Shown here: positions 1 through 7,223 of the stretch, in pieces
Position numbering within the stretch: position 1 is the first letter of the stretch
How the letters are laid out: each line of letters begins with the position of its first letter
Assembly: GCA_023417475.1 (NCBI GenBank)
Contig: JAEZFP010000005.1
Location: forward strand, 1-58,946
Origin: Bacillota bacterium
GTDB lineage: Bacteria; Bacillota; UBA4882; UBA8346
Length of the DNA stretch: 58,946 nucleotides
Direction of reading: 5' to 3'
Made by a program: the position numbers and the translations under genes
Notes under the pieces: model-generated
Told to the model about the DNA's origin: nothing
What the model saw: the letters and a program-made list of their open reading frames with translations, nothing else
Database searches by the model: none

Positions 1-96
1 GAATATATCGAAATTGATTACAATCGAAAACGCCGTCATTCTTCGATTGGTAGTATGTCCCCGGAAATCTTCGAAAATCGAAGAAATAGTGCTTAA
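1..96 (+). CDS. IS3-family transposase OrfB, C-terminal fragment
   Basis: Reading frame 1 is open from the first base and stops at 94-96. It encodes 31 residues containing YNRKRRHSSIGSMSPEIFE, the signature tail of IS3-family DDE integrase-type transposases, where a Tyr-Asn-x-x-Arg-x-His segment precedes the Ser-Pro-x-x-Phe-Glu motif. The catalytic DDE residues would lie upstream of the window. No frameshift is visible in the fragment. The start is absent because the window begins inside the gene. Confidence 0.8.
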   Translation, partial: EYIEIDYNRKRRHSSIGSMSPEIFENRRNSA

Positions 97-128
97 TTTG
101 GTGTCTGGTTTTACGGGAGAAGCTCACA
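1..128 (+). mobile_element. Right end of an IS3-family insertion sequence (truncated by window start)
   Basis: The first 96 bases encode the end of an IS3-type transposase. After its stop comes a GTGTCTGGTTTTACGGGAG stretch ending in CA near 128, which has the form of an IS3-family right terminal repeat. The left end lies outside the window, so family subgroup, target duplication and integrity cannot be judged. The exact right boundary (126-128) is an estimate. Confidence 0.7.
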
Positions 129-228
129 TCGCACCCTAGGGGGGGTGAGTGCCGCCCTATTTTTCGGCTTTGAAGGGTATTCATTTTGCGTATCGAATGA
201 TCAATTGGTTAGGAAAGAGGTGAACCCG

Positions 229-486
229 ATGGGAAGTTTAGCCGATCTGCCCAATATCGGACCAATCGTTGCAAAACAGCTCAATGAAGTGGGAATTACA
301 ACCTATGAACAATTGCGGGAATGTGGCAGCAAACACGCTTGGCTAAAGCTAAAAGCGCTGGACCCTTCGGCCTGTATCCACCGGTTATACGCGTTGGAAG
401 GCGCGCTTCGGGGCGTGAAGAAAAGCCAACTCCCGGCGGAAATTAAAGCGGAGCTAAAAGAGTTTTATCATTCGTCTAACCGCTAA
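229..486 (+). CDS. TfoX C-terminal domain protein
   Basis: This 85-residue protein consists almost entirely of a TfoX/Sxy C-terminal domain. It has an N-terminal helix-hairpin-helix-like stretch, LPNIGPIVAKQLNEVGI (about residues 5-21), followed by the TYEQLRECG turn and the RLYALEGALRG helix. In enterobacteria and Pasteurellaceae the full TfoX protein controls competence genes. Stand-alone C-terminal domains are common in Firmicutes and their role is not established. The ATG at 229 was chosen because AAAGAGG lies about 8 bases upstream; an earlier in-frame ATG at 145 has no comparable ribosome site and would overlap sequence next to the insertion-sequence end. Confidence 0.75.
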   Translation: MGSLADLPNIGPIVAKQLNEVGITTYEQLRECGSKHAWLKLKALDPSACIHRLYALEGALRGVKKSQLPAEIKAELKEFYHSSNR

Positions 487-526
487 ATATGATGATGAGG
501 CCGGGTGCCGCTGCATCAAAAATCTC

Positions 527-1198
527 TTACCAAATCGACGGCAGCAAACGGTAACGGGTCTTGAGACAGTAATCCCGGTAGCCCGGCAGTTCCCGCAATA
601 GGACTTCTTCTTCAATATGGATGCGCGATACATTCATGGGGATCGTTGGCAGGAAAGGGAGGATTGCCCAATACGAGCCGAGGGCGAACGGGGTCGCGAA
701 GAAGATCAGTAACAATCCGGAGTACATGGGATGGCGGATGACGGCATAGGGACCGGTGGCGCTGATCGCTTGCTCCGTTTCCACCTGAATGATTGTTGAA
801 GCGTAATGATTGGCTTGAAAAACCAGAAAGATAATTAAATAACCTGCCAAAACAGCCACATTCGCCGCAATGACCAGCCAAACCGGAACACTCGACCAAT
901 GAAACCGGTGATCGAGACCGGGAATGATGAAACCGATCCAAAACAAACTGTACCAGGCAGGGGTTTTCCGGTGTGTTTTTTCACCGAATTGCATTCTTCT
1001 TAATAAAAGTTCCGGACTTTTCTTTAAAAAATACCCGGTCATCAAAATGGTTACTAAGGACAATCCCAACCAATAAAGCCACGCTTCCCAATACTGTAAC
1101 GAACCGGCCGGCAAAAACAGCGCCACGCCGGCGATAATCATCATCATTACCGGCACCCGGTACGCCGTTCGCCGCGACAAGCGGGTAGCATTCTCCAT
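527..1198 (-). CDS. Isoprenylcysteine carboxyl methyltransferase-family membrane protein
   Basis: A 223-residue integral membrane protein with about five hydrophobic segments. The C-terminal half carries the family pattern: a TGPYAVIRHPMYSG motif (roughly residues 150-163), then hydrophobic helices and an EEEVLLRELPGYRDYC segment. In characterised relatives this part binds S-adenosylmethionine and methylates lipid or prenyl-cysteine substrates. Bacterial members usually have unknown substrates. The ATG at 1198 has AAGGAGG about 9 bases upstream; a TTG two codons earlier is too close to that site. It stands alone, oriented against its neighbours. Family assignment is firm; substrate unknown. 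Confidence 0.8.
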   Translation of the reverse strand: MENATRLSRRTAYRVPVMMMIIAGVALFLPAGSLQYWEAWLYWLGLSLVTILMTGYFLKKSPELLLRRMQFGEKTHRKTPAWYSLFWIGFIIPGLDHRFHWSSVPVWLVIAANVAVLAGYLIIFLVFQANHYASTIIQVETEQAISATGPYAVIRHPMYSGLLLIFFATPFALGSYWAILPFLPTIPMNVSRIHIEEEVLLRELPGYRDYCLKTRYRLLPSIW

Positions 1199-1341
1199 GC
1201 GCAATAACCTCCTTCACAAGCGCGCTCACGCCTTTACAAACATTATAAACCTCTCCTTCGGGGTGGACAAGGTTATTTCGACGTGATTATGAAAATTTTG
1301 GATCAGTTGCCCAAGACTCCGACGGTGGCATCATTTGGAAG

Positions 1342-1644
1342 TTATCCACAACCCAGGTTGTTGCTTTTACTCAACGAACCTGTTTATCCACAGAAGTGCA
1401 ATGGTTATCCACAAGCTGATCTCATGGAGTCACGGAAATAGATCGGTTATTCACAAAAATAGATCAGTTATTAACAAAATGAGCTTGTTTTGTGAATAAC
1501 GTAGCTGAGTTATCCACAAAAATAGATCGGTTATTCACAAAATGATCTCATTGAGTCACAGAAATAGATCGGTTATCCACAAAAATAGAAGCGTTATTAA
1601 CAAAATGAGCTTGTTTTGTGAATAACGTAACTGAGTTATCCACA
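1342..1644. other. DnaA-box cluster (candidate replication origin, initiator-titration or regulatory site)
   Basis: Six exact TTATCCACA boxes start at 1342, 1384, 1405, 1510, 1573 and 1636. Two TTATTCACA start at 1447 and 1531, two lie on the opposite strand as TGTGAATAA at 1491 and 1617, and two weaker TTATTAACA start at 1468 and 1594. TTATNCACA is the bacterial DnaA consensus. Four neighbouring pairs are exactly 21 bases apart (1384/1405, 1447/1468, 1510/1531, 1573/1594), which is two helical turns and suggests cooperative binding. No dnaA, dnaN, rnpA or gidA gene is nearby, so this is either a separated origin part or a DnaA-sequestering or regulatory cluster. A moderately AT-rich stretch follows at 1731-1800. 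Confidence 0.75.
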
Positions 1645-1656
1645 AAAATAGATCGG
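1417..1656 (+). repeat. 126-bp tandem duplication inside the DnaA-box cluster
   Basis: Bases 1417-1530 and 1543-1656 are near-identical copies (about 114 bases each), so the unit recurs with a 126-bp period. Each copy has a TCTCATKGAGTCAC segment, a forward box, a TTATTAACA, the GAGCTTGTTTTGTGAATAAC segment with a reverse box, and a final TTATCCACA followed by AAAAATAGATCGG. Differences are single-base changes, some of which convert TTATTCACA to TTATCCACA. Duplication explains part of the high box count. Confidence 0.85.
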
Positions 1657-1708
1657 GGAGGAACCAAATGCGATCATTTGCGGAAACAAACGGGACGGTG
1701 CAAACCAA

Positions 1709-1821
1709 GCCACTGGAAAACCTCCGCTCTGAAAGATTGACCTACAATAGATAGTGATTCGCTTATTTTAGGCTATCAATATATTGTAGGTCAATGTTAT
1801 TTCGAGCAGTTTTTCAGTGGC
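1709..1821. repeat. 113-bp imperfect inverted-repeat element
   Basis: About 40 bases at each end are complementary. The outer arm is GCCACTGGAAAA at 1709 against TTTTTCAGTGGC ending at 1821. The inner arm is ATTGACCTACAATA near 1736-1749 against TATTGTAGGTCAAT at 1783-1796. The whole could fold into a long hairpin. It has no protein-coding capacity. It may be a small non-autonomous element, a remnant of an insertion sequence, or a structured RNA; no function is assigned. Confidence 0.55.
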
Positions 1822-2155
1822 CTCGGTGCAACCCATGTTATCCCCCAATTAACAATAACGGAAGATTCGGTAAACTTTCTGACAAAATGGTAAAAAGCGT
1901 CATAATTCCGGATCGCGGATCAAGCGCCCGTCGGTAAATTTCCAAGGGAAGCCGGGGGAGTTGCCATTTGTGTAACCAATGGGAAATATAGGGTCTTGAA
2001 CGTTTGGATCGGAATCAAACCGGCGGTTTGCCGGTTTGGAAATATTTCCGCACCGGTCGAGTCGGCCAAGTGCCGCTTGGCGGGAGGTTGCGCGGAACCG
2101 TTAGCAAAACTTGGACGCCGCGATCAATAAAAATGATGGAAGTTGGGTTAACTTC
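1822..2155. other. Non-coding stretch with hairpin
   Basis: No convincing gene was seen. A 9-bp stem with a 5-base loop (CAAACCGGC / GCCGGTTTG) lies at 2016-2038, and a smaller GCCAAG/CTTGGC stem at 2065-2081. Neither is followed by a T run, so they are not ordinary terminators. They could belong to the leader of the downstream lipoprotein gene or be unrelated repeats. Confidence 0.4.
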
Positions 2156-2183
2156 TTGACGAACTGGAAAAAAGTATTATACA
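2156..2183 (+). promoter_or_regulatory. Promoter candidate for the ankyrin-OmpA gene
   Basis: TTGACG at 2156-2161, a 16-base spacer and TATACA at 2178-2183 match the housekeeping sigma consensus. The start codon follows about 85 bases downstream. Confidence 0.5.
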
Positions 2184-2269
2184 CTAGTATAGAAAGGACA
2201 AGCTATTTCCATTTTTTCTCACGAGGCCAAGCTGTCCTAAACATTGAAATGAAAGGTGGAGAATGGGAA

Positions 2270-3253
2270 TTGAAATCGTTTTACAAAGTTAGCCTGGTAT
2301 TGATGGTGGCCATGTTGGTGTTTTTGACCGGTTGTTCCGATAAAGAGAAGGCGATCGGGACCGCCGTGGCCAATGGCGACATTGCTAAAGTTCAAAGTTT
2401 GCTGGATAAAGGGGTAAGTCCCAACGCCAAAACGGCCGACGGCAAATCGCTCCTGATGTTGGCTGCTTATTTGGGTCATACCGACATCGCCAAGTTGTTG
2501 ATCGACCGGGGCGCTGCTGTCAACGCCAAGGATCAAGACGGCAAAACCGCTTTAATGTATGCCGCAGAAAAAGGCAACGTCGCTGTGGCCAAGCTACTGT
2601 TGGAACACGGCGCCGATTTGAACGCCGTGGCCAATAACGGTAAAACGGCTTTGCAAATTGCCCGGGACAACAATCAAACCGCAATGGTCGATTTCCTGAG
2701 CAGTTGGGGAAAGGCTCCCGTAACCGCTGTTCCGGAACCCGCGGTCACTCCGGTTCCAACCCCGGCCCCGGTAAACGCTGTCACCCCGGAACCCACTCCC
2801 GTAACCGTTGCGACCCCGGCGGAAACGCCGACGCCTTCGCCAACCGCGCCGGCGCCTGCACCGGTAACGTCGTTAAATAAAGATTTAAACTCTATCTTCT
2901 TTGATTTTGACAAAGCGGAACTTCGCCCGGACCAAACAAAAGTTTTAGCTGAAAATTTGGCGGTATTAAAGGCCAATCCCAATCTTTACATTATCTTGGG
3001 CGCCCATGCCGACGAGCGTGGCAGCCGCGATTACAACATCGAGTTATCCGCGCGCCGCGCCGAGATGGTGAAAGCCTATTTGACCAAAGCGGGTATTGCC
3101 GAAGATCATTTTGTGGTATATGCTTTTGGAAAGGATCACCCGTTGACCAAAGAAACCGATGAGGCTGCCATGAGCCGCAACCGGCGGGTGGATATATTGA
3201 TGTGGGAAACCCAACTCTCCGGGGAACAGGTTTTGCAAGAAACGATTAAGTAG
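2270..3253 (+). CDS. Ankyrin-repeat / OmpA-domain lipoprotein
   Basis: A 327-residue lipoprotein. A lipoprotein signal ends in LTGC (Cys22), with Ser after the cysteine. Three or so ankyrin repeats follow (about residues 33-135, with GHTDIAKLLIDRGAAVNAKDQ and a similar unit after it). Then comes a Pro/Thr/Val-rich linker (about 145-205) and an OmpA/Pal-type peptidoglycan-binding domain (about 210-315) with SIFFDFDKAELRPDQ and the NIELSARRAEMVKAYL helix. It probably sits in the outer membrane, grips peptidoglycan and offers the ankyrin face to a protein partner. The TTG at 2270 was chosen because GGTGGAG lies 8 bases upstream and gives a clean signal peptide; the ATG at 2249 has no ribosome site. 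Confidence 0.85.
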   Translation: MKSFYKVSLVLMVAMLVFLTGCSDKEKAIGTAVANGDIAKVQSLLDKGVSPNAKTADGKSLLMLAAYLGHTDIAKLLIDRGAAVNAKDQDGKTALMYAAEKGNVAVAKLLLEHGADLNAVANNGKTALQIARDNNQTAMVDFLSSWGKAPVTAVPEPAVTPVPTPAPVNAVTPEPTPVTVATPAETPTPSPTAPAPAPVTSLNKDLNSIFFDFDKAELRPDQTKVLAENLAVLKANPNLYIILGAHADERGSRDYNIELSARRAEMVKAYLTKAGIAEDHFVVYAFGKDHPLTKETDEAAMSRNRRVDILMWETQLSGEQVLQETIK

Positions 3254-3365
3254 TGGGTTACCCCGGCGCGTGGGGGTAGCGATACGAAATGGTGGTGCCA
3301 ATCTCCGCCCAGCCGTAAACGGACAGAAGCGCTTCAGCGTATTTTCGAGAGTGTTTACATTACAT

Positions 3366-3401
3366 TTCCCCCGTTCCGCCATTCAAAGCGGGACGGGGGA
3401 A
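3366..3401. repeat. Strong GC-rich hairpin between envelope genes
   Basis: A 14-base arm (TTCCCCCGTTCCGC) pairs with its complement at 3388-3401 with one G-U wobble across an 8-base loop. No T run follows on either strand. It may be a weak terminator or an mRNA-stabilising structure between the lipoprotein and TonB-like genes. Confidence 0.45.
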
Positions 3402-3445
3402 GCCCGGACCCCAAATCGGATAAAGCGCGTTTTGGTGAGTGAATC

Positions 3446-4276
3446 ATGAATTGGACAGACCGGCACAACTACATTAGCGCGGCGGTCGCCTCGCTGGTAA
3501 TTCATTTTTTGCTGTTAAGCGTCGCCCTGCCGGGTTTTTTGACTCCCGACCCTGCGGAGTTGGAAACCGTTCCGATGGAGTTGGTGGAGATCCCCGTGAC
3601 GCCGCGTCAAGGTCGGATTGCCTTTTCGCAGCGACCGGCGCACGGCGCGGCGAGCCAAAGTTCGGGAAACGCTCAAGCCAATTCGCGTCCCCCGGAACTA
3701 AACACTGCGCCAAATTCGGTTCGAACGCCCCAAAATGCTTCGCTTCCGCCCAAACCAGCCGCGCCGGCGCCGCATGGAGAACGCCGGGAAAATCAAGGCG
3801 GCCAAAGTGCCGCCAACGAAAAAGCCGACCCAAAATCCGCCGGGCAACCGAATGCCATGCCCCAGAGTCCCGCCGCGGTTCCCGGGAAAGCGACTTCCGA
3901 AAATTCGGCCGGGCCCATGGCCGATCCCAGCGGCCCCGGGGAAACCGACGCCGACTTTCCGGATGATTTGGGAACCGGCGAGGAGCTGGTGACGGCTTTT
4001 GGCCCCATGCCGACCTATCCGCCGCAAGCCTTGAAAGAGGGTAAAAAAGGCAGAGTGACGGTACGGGCGCTCATCAATGCCAAAGGGATTTTGAATCTGG
4101 CCATCATCACCAAAACTTCGGGAGATATTCGCCTGGACCATGCGGCGACTGCTTCGCTCAAACAAAAGTGGCAATTTAAACCGCTGGCCAAAGGTTATTA
4201 CATCGATCTAACCTTTTTTTTCAACGCGCAAATCGGAGTTTCAGTCCGGTTTGGCGGCGCCAAAATCAGACCGTGA
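3446..4276 (+). CDS. TonB C-terminal domain protein
   Basis: A 276-residue protein with classic TonB architecture. It has an uncleaved N-terminal membrane anchor (about residues 12-32) and a long low-complexity region rich in Pro, Ala, Gln and Asn (about 50-180) able to span a periplasm. The C-terminal domain has the TYPPQALKEGKKGRVTVRALI pattern and a WQFKPL segment (about 190-275). TonB transmits proton-motive-force energy to outer-membrane transporters, so its presence supports a diderm envelope. No exbB/exbD genes or TonB-dependent receptor are in the window; it could instead play a structural role with its two envelope neighbours. The start ATG is preceded by GGTGAG. Confidence 0.85.
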   Translation: MNWTDRHNYISAAVASLVIHFLLLSVALPGFLTPDPAELETVPMELVEIPVTPRQGRIAFSQRPAHGAASQSSGNAQANSRPPELNTAPNSVRTPQNASLPPKPAAPAPHGERRENQGGQSAANEKADPKSAGQPNAMPQSPAAVPGKATSENSAGPMADPSGPGETDADFPDDLGTGEELVTAFGPMPTYPPQALKEGKKGRVTVRALINAKGILNLAIITKTSGDIRLDHAATASLKQKWQFKPLAKGYYIDLTFFFNAQIGVSVRFGGAKIRP

Positions 4277-4336
4277 CGGAAACCATTATTGGTGGGAATT
4301 CACCGTTTTCGAAGTCGTAATGGAGAGTGATCGCGC

Positions 4337-5164
4337 ATGAAAGACCGCCGGATCATTGGTTTCATACTGGGGGCGCTGCTTAGTTGGGCGTGTTTCCCCA
4401 TCCCGGCGGAGGCCGACACCGGTCGTTCGCCGCATCTGTCCGTCGTTTTGTCCGCGCCGGTCTTTGCAAATGACACCGCCTTATTATCGATCGCCCTCCG
4501 CAATGACGGAGCGGCGCCCGCGCATAACCTGACCGTAACCTTGGTCGCCGATCGGGGACTCGCGTTGGCCGCCGAGGAATATGCCGAACGTTACCTGGTG
4601 GACGTTGGCAGTCAGCAAGAAACGAAGCTGGCCTGGCGGATTGTTCCCGTCGACCGTATGAAGCGGGGTTATTTCAAAATTGTAATCACCGGATCGGGGA
4701 TCGCCCCGCTTACCGTGAACGGCCAGATTGACATCCCTTCCATCACGGCTTGGCTGGGGTTTACCGACCCGGGACCTTTGACGCCCGGACAGGTGGTCAT
4801 GTTGGATTTGCGCGCCGATCACTTGCAAGACGTCCAAAAGTTTAGCGCCGGCGTGAAATATGATCCCCAACAGCTGCGCCTGATTTATGTGTCCAGGGGC
4901 GCGTTTTTGGTCGAAGACCGCGAATTTGGCAAATGGAGCGGCGGTACGACCGATCCGGATCACGGTTTGGTCACCGATATCTTTGGGATCCGGTCCCAGC
5001 CTTACAGCGGTCCCGCCGTTTCGCTGTTCCGGCTTAACTTCCTGGTTATCGGTTCCGGCAACGGCCAGATTGAGCTGGTGAACGCGCAACTTGTAAGTTC
5101 AAAGGGGATTGAGCGGGATTTTGACTTCGCCCCGCTGCAATATCAGATTGAAAAGGCGAGGTAA
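4337..5164 (+). CDS. Secreted cohesin-domain protein
   Basis: A 275-residue secreted protein. The signal peptide ends near PAEA (residue 27). An Ig-like/CARDB-like beta domain covers about residues 33-135 (LSIALRNDGAAPAHNLTVTLVAD). A cohesin-type domain covers about 140-275, with LTPGQVVMLDLRADHL, a KYDPQQLRLIYV strand and SLFRLNFLVIGSG. Cohesins bind dockerin modules in cellulosomes, but isolated cohesin-like domains also occur in non-cellulosomal surface proteins. No dockerin was recognised in the window. It lies 60 bases downstream of the TonB-like gene in the same direction and probably forms an envelope-associated operon with it. GGAGAGTG precedes the ATG. Confidence 0.7.
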   Translation: MKDRRIIGFILGALLSWACFPIPAEADTGRSPHLSVVLSAPVFANDTALLSIALRNDGAAPAHNLTVTLVADRGLALAAEEYAERYLVDVGSQQETKLAWRIVPVDRMKRGYFKIVITGSGIAPLTVNGQIDIPSITAWLGFTDPGPLTPGQVVMLDLRADHLQDVQKFSAGVKYDPQQLRLIYVSRGAFLVEDREFGKWSGGTTDPDHGLVTDIFGIRSQPYSGPAVSLFRLNFLVIGSGNGQIELVNAQLVSSKGIERDFDFAPLQYQIEKAR

Positions 5165-5615
5165 GAAGCTGAAGTCAGAGGATTTTTATTACGGTTAAGA
5201 AAATTTTGGATAACGGACCGGATTGGCGGAAATTTGAGGGACACAAAAGGCGAACCGAAATATTGGGGCGTCTTTTTAATTGGAATTTTTTACCTGTTCT
5301 GATATAATGGTATTGGTATTAGTCGGCGTGATGGCAAGATCAGGGGGCTGGATGATTCCCGAATTTGGTGTCTTTGGATAAAAAAACTTGTATGGATAAG
5401 TTGTATACAAGTTATCAAAATACGGATTGAGTTTCGATCGCCAGATTGTTTTTGCCACAATTTTTGGAAGGAGGGATTATTGGCGAAAGGCATAGTAGCG
5501 CAGTACGTTTGCATCAAGCCCAAATTGCGGGTGAGTGAACGATCACGGAACGGAGGTGATGATTTCGGTTTTAGTCTTGCGGGTAACATCGGTATAAATA
5601 AAGGGGGAAAACGAA
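5165..5615 (+). promoter_or_regulatory. Long leader with promoter upstream of the GH62 gene
   Basis: TTGGAA (5280-5285), a 17-base spacer and a perfect TATAAT (5303-5308) form a good promoter, leaving a leader of about 300 bases before the GH62 start. Within it an inverted repeat AACTTGTAT/ATACAAGTT spans 5385-5413, and a GGAGGTGATG stretch lies near 5553. No known riboswitch family was recognised and no T-tracted terminator precedes the gene. The function of the leader is unknown. Confidence 0.5.
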
Positions 5616-7184
5616 ATGAAGCCATTGACGAAAAAAAGCCTGCGAATTATGCTCGGATCCATGGTAATGCTTTGGTTATTCGGTTCAGTAATGAACGCCG
5701 CGCCAAACCCCAATCCGACATGGTATGTCGATGGACGAGTTGTTTATCACGGTCAATGTAATCCCTACGATTATTATGCGGCGAAAGACCCGACGATTGT
5801 CTATTATGGCGGTAAATATCATGTATTTTATACCGGCGCCAATCAAAGCGGCGGGTGGCAGATGTTATATACTTCCGCCAGCACCATTTCCGGACTGGCA
5901 AGCGCTTCTCGGACCTACATGAGTAAAATCGGCGAAAGTTATTTCTGCGCCCCGGAAGTGTTTTATTTTGAACCGAAGGGCTTATGGTATCTCGTTTATC
6001 AAGATGGAACCTACGGCGCGGCTTATGCCACCACCACCAATATCGCCGATCCCAACTCCTGGTCCGGACCAAAATCGTTTGGCATCTCCGGCAACATGGG
6101 TTGGGATTATTTTGTTATCTGTGACGATACGTATGCCTACATGTACAATACACCGAGCGACGGATCGGGCAATTTGTATTTGCGTAAAACAACCTTGGCA
6201 AACTTCCCGACAGGTTGGAGCGCGCCTGCAGTTTCCGTATCCAATGTTTTTGAAGGCGCGGAGGTTTATAAATCTCTTGCTGACGGCAAATATTACCTGC
6301 TTGTCGAAAACATGACCGATGGCCGCTATTATGAGTTATTTACCGCGTCAAGCGCCGGGGGACCCTGGACGCTGGTGGCTCAAAAATGGGCGTGGCGCGG
6401 TAATCTTGTTTACAATGCGGACAAGTGGACCACCAACGTTTCCCACGGCGAACTGATTCGCGCGGGCTATAATCAGAAACTGGAAATCAATGATATCAAT
6501 CGGGTTGATTTCCTAATTCAGGGAACGACCAATACATCGGGCGACTACCAGAAGATCATTTGGGATCTGGGCGTTATCCGCAATTATAGCGGCAGCGTCG
6601 CCACACCAACACCGACAACGACTCCCAAATCAACCGCTACACCAGCCCCCACGGCGACTCCGACTGGGAGTGTTTTGTTTTCCGATAATTTCGAGTCGGG
6701 AAGTTTATCCAATTGGACTGCAACGCAAGGAACCTGGTCGATCGTTACCGATGGGACAAAAGTTTTGACTCAGTCCAGTACCACTGAGGAAGGGCGAATT
6801 TCCGCCGGAAATAAAGCTTGGACCAACTGTAGCGTAAAGGCGGACATCAAGGTGGATAACTACAATTCGAACCGGGTTTTGCTATGCGGACGATTTGGGG
6901 ATGCTAACAATTATTATGCCGCCTCCCTCTACAATGGCGCCACCCTGGAGATTCGCAAAAAGGTAGGAGGATCCTCAAGCACTTTAACTAGCAAAACTTT
7001 GTCTCTGCCCACCGGTTCAATCCATACCATCGAGTTGGAGATGATTGGATCCGGCATTAAAGTGTTCGTTGACGGAACACAGCAACTTACTGCGATAGAT
7101 TCTGCGTTGAGCTCGGGTTCGGTTGGACTGGTGGCGATGAAAGCCGTCGCCAAATATGACAACATCGTCGTTACCGCCAAATAA
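5616..7184 (+). CDS. Secreted GH62 alpha-L-arabinofuranosidase with C-terminal jelly-roll module
   Basis: A 522-residue secreted enzyme. The signal peptide ends around residue 28. A five-bladed propeller of glycoside hydrolase family 62 spans about 35-330, followed by a Thr/Pro linker (about 331-350) and a concanavalin-like or DUF1080-like module (about 352-522). GH62 enzymes remove arabinofuranosyl side chains from arabinoxylan. Expected acidic residues are visible: Asp58 in AAKDPTIVYY, Asp164 in the WDYFVICDD strand and Glu216 in FEGAEVYK. SHGELIRAGY is another family hallmark. The C-terminal module resembles glycan-binding laminin-G-like domains. GGGGGAAAA precedes the ATG. Together with the next gene it suggests plant-cell-wall degradation. 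Confidence 0.88.
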   Translation: MKPLTKKSLRIMLGSMVMLWLFGSVMNAAPNPNPTWYVDGRVVYHGQCNPYDYYAAKDPTIVYYGGKYHVFYTGANQSGGWQMLYTSASTISGLASASRTYMSKIGESYFCAPEVFYFEPKGLWYLVYQDGTYGAAYATTTNIADPNSWSGPKSFGISGNMGWDYFVICDDTYAYMYNTPSDGSGNLYLRKTTLANFPTGWSAPAVSVSNVFEGAEVYKSLADGKYYLLVENMTDGRYYELFTASSAGGPWTLVAQKWAWRGNLVYNADKWTTNVSHGELIRAGYNQKLEINDINRVDFLIQGTTNTSGDYQKIIWDLGVIRNYSGSVATPTPTTTPKSTATPAPTATPTGSVLFSDNFESGSLSNWTATQGTWSIVTDGTKVLTQSSTTEEGRISAGNKAWTNCSVKADIKVDNYNSNRVLLCGRFGDANNYYAASLYNGATLEIRKKVGGSSSTLTSKTLSLPTGSIHTIELEMIGSGIKVFVDGTQQLTAIDSALSSGSVGLVAMKAVAKYDNIVVTAK

Positions 7185-7223
7185 AAGGCACGCAATATTC
7201 TTAGTCAAAAAGAAGGGAATTCA

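Noticed and set aside
1417..1656. Repeat pair considered as a CRISPR array
   Set aside because: There are only two long units with a 126-bp period and no short repeat-spacer pattern; the repeats are explained by DnaA boxes.
4484..5089. 201-codon minus-strand frame opposite the cohesin-domain gene
   Set aside because: The plus-strand protein has a signal peptide and recognisable domains; the antisense frame has none.
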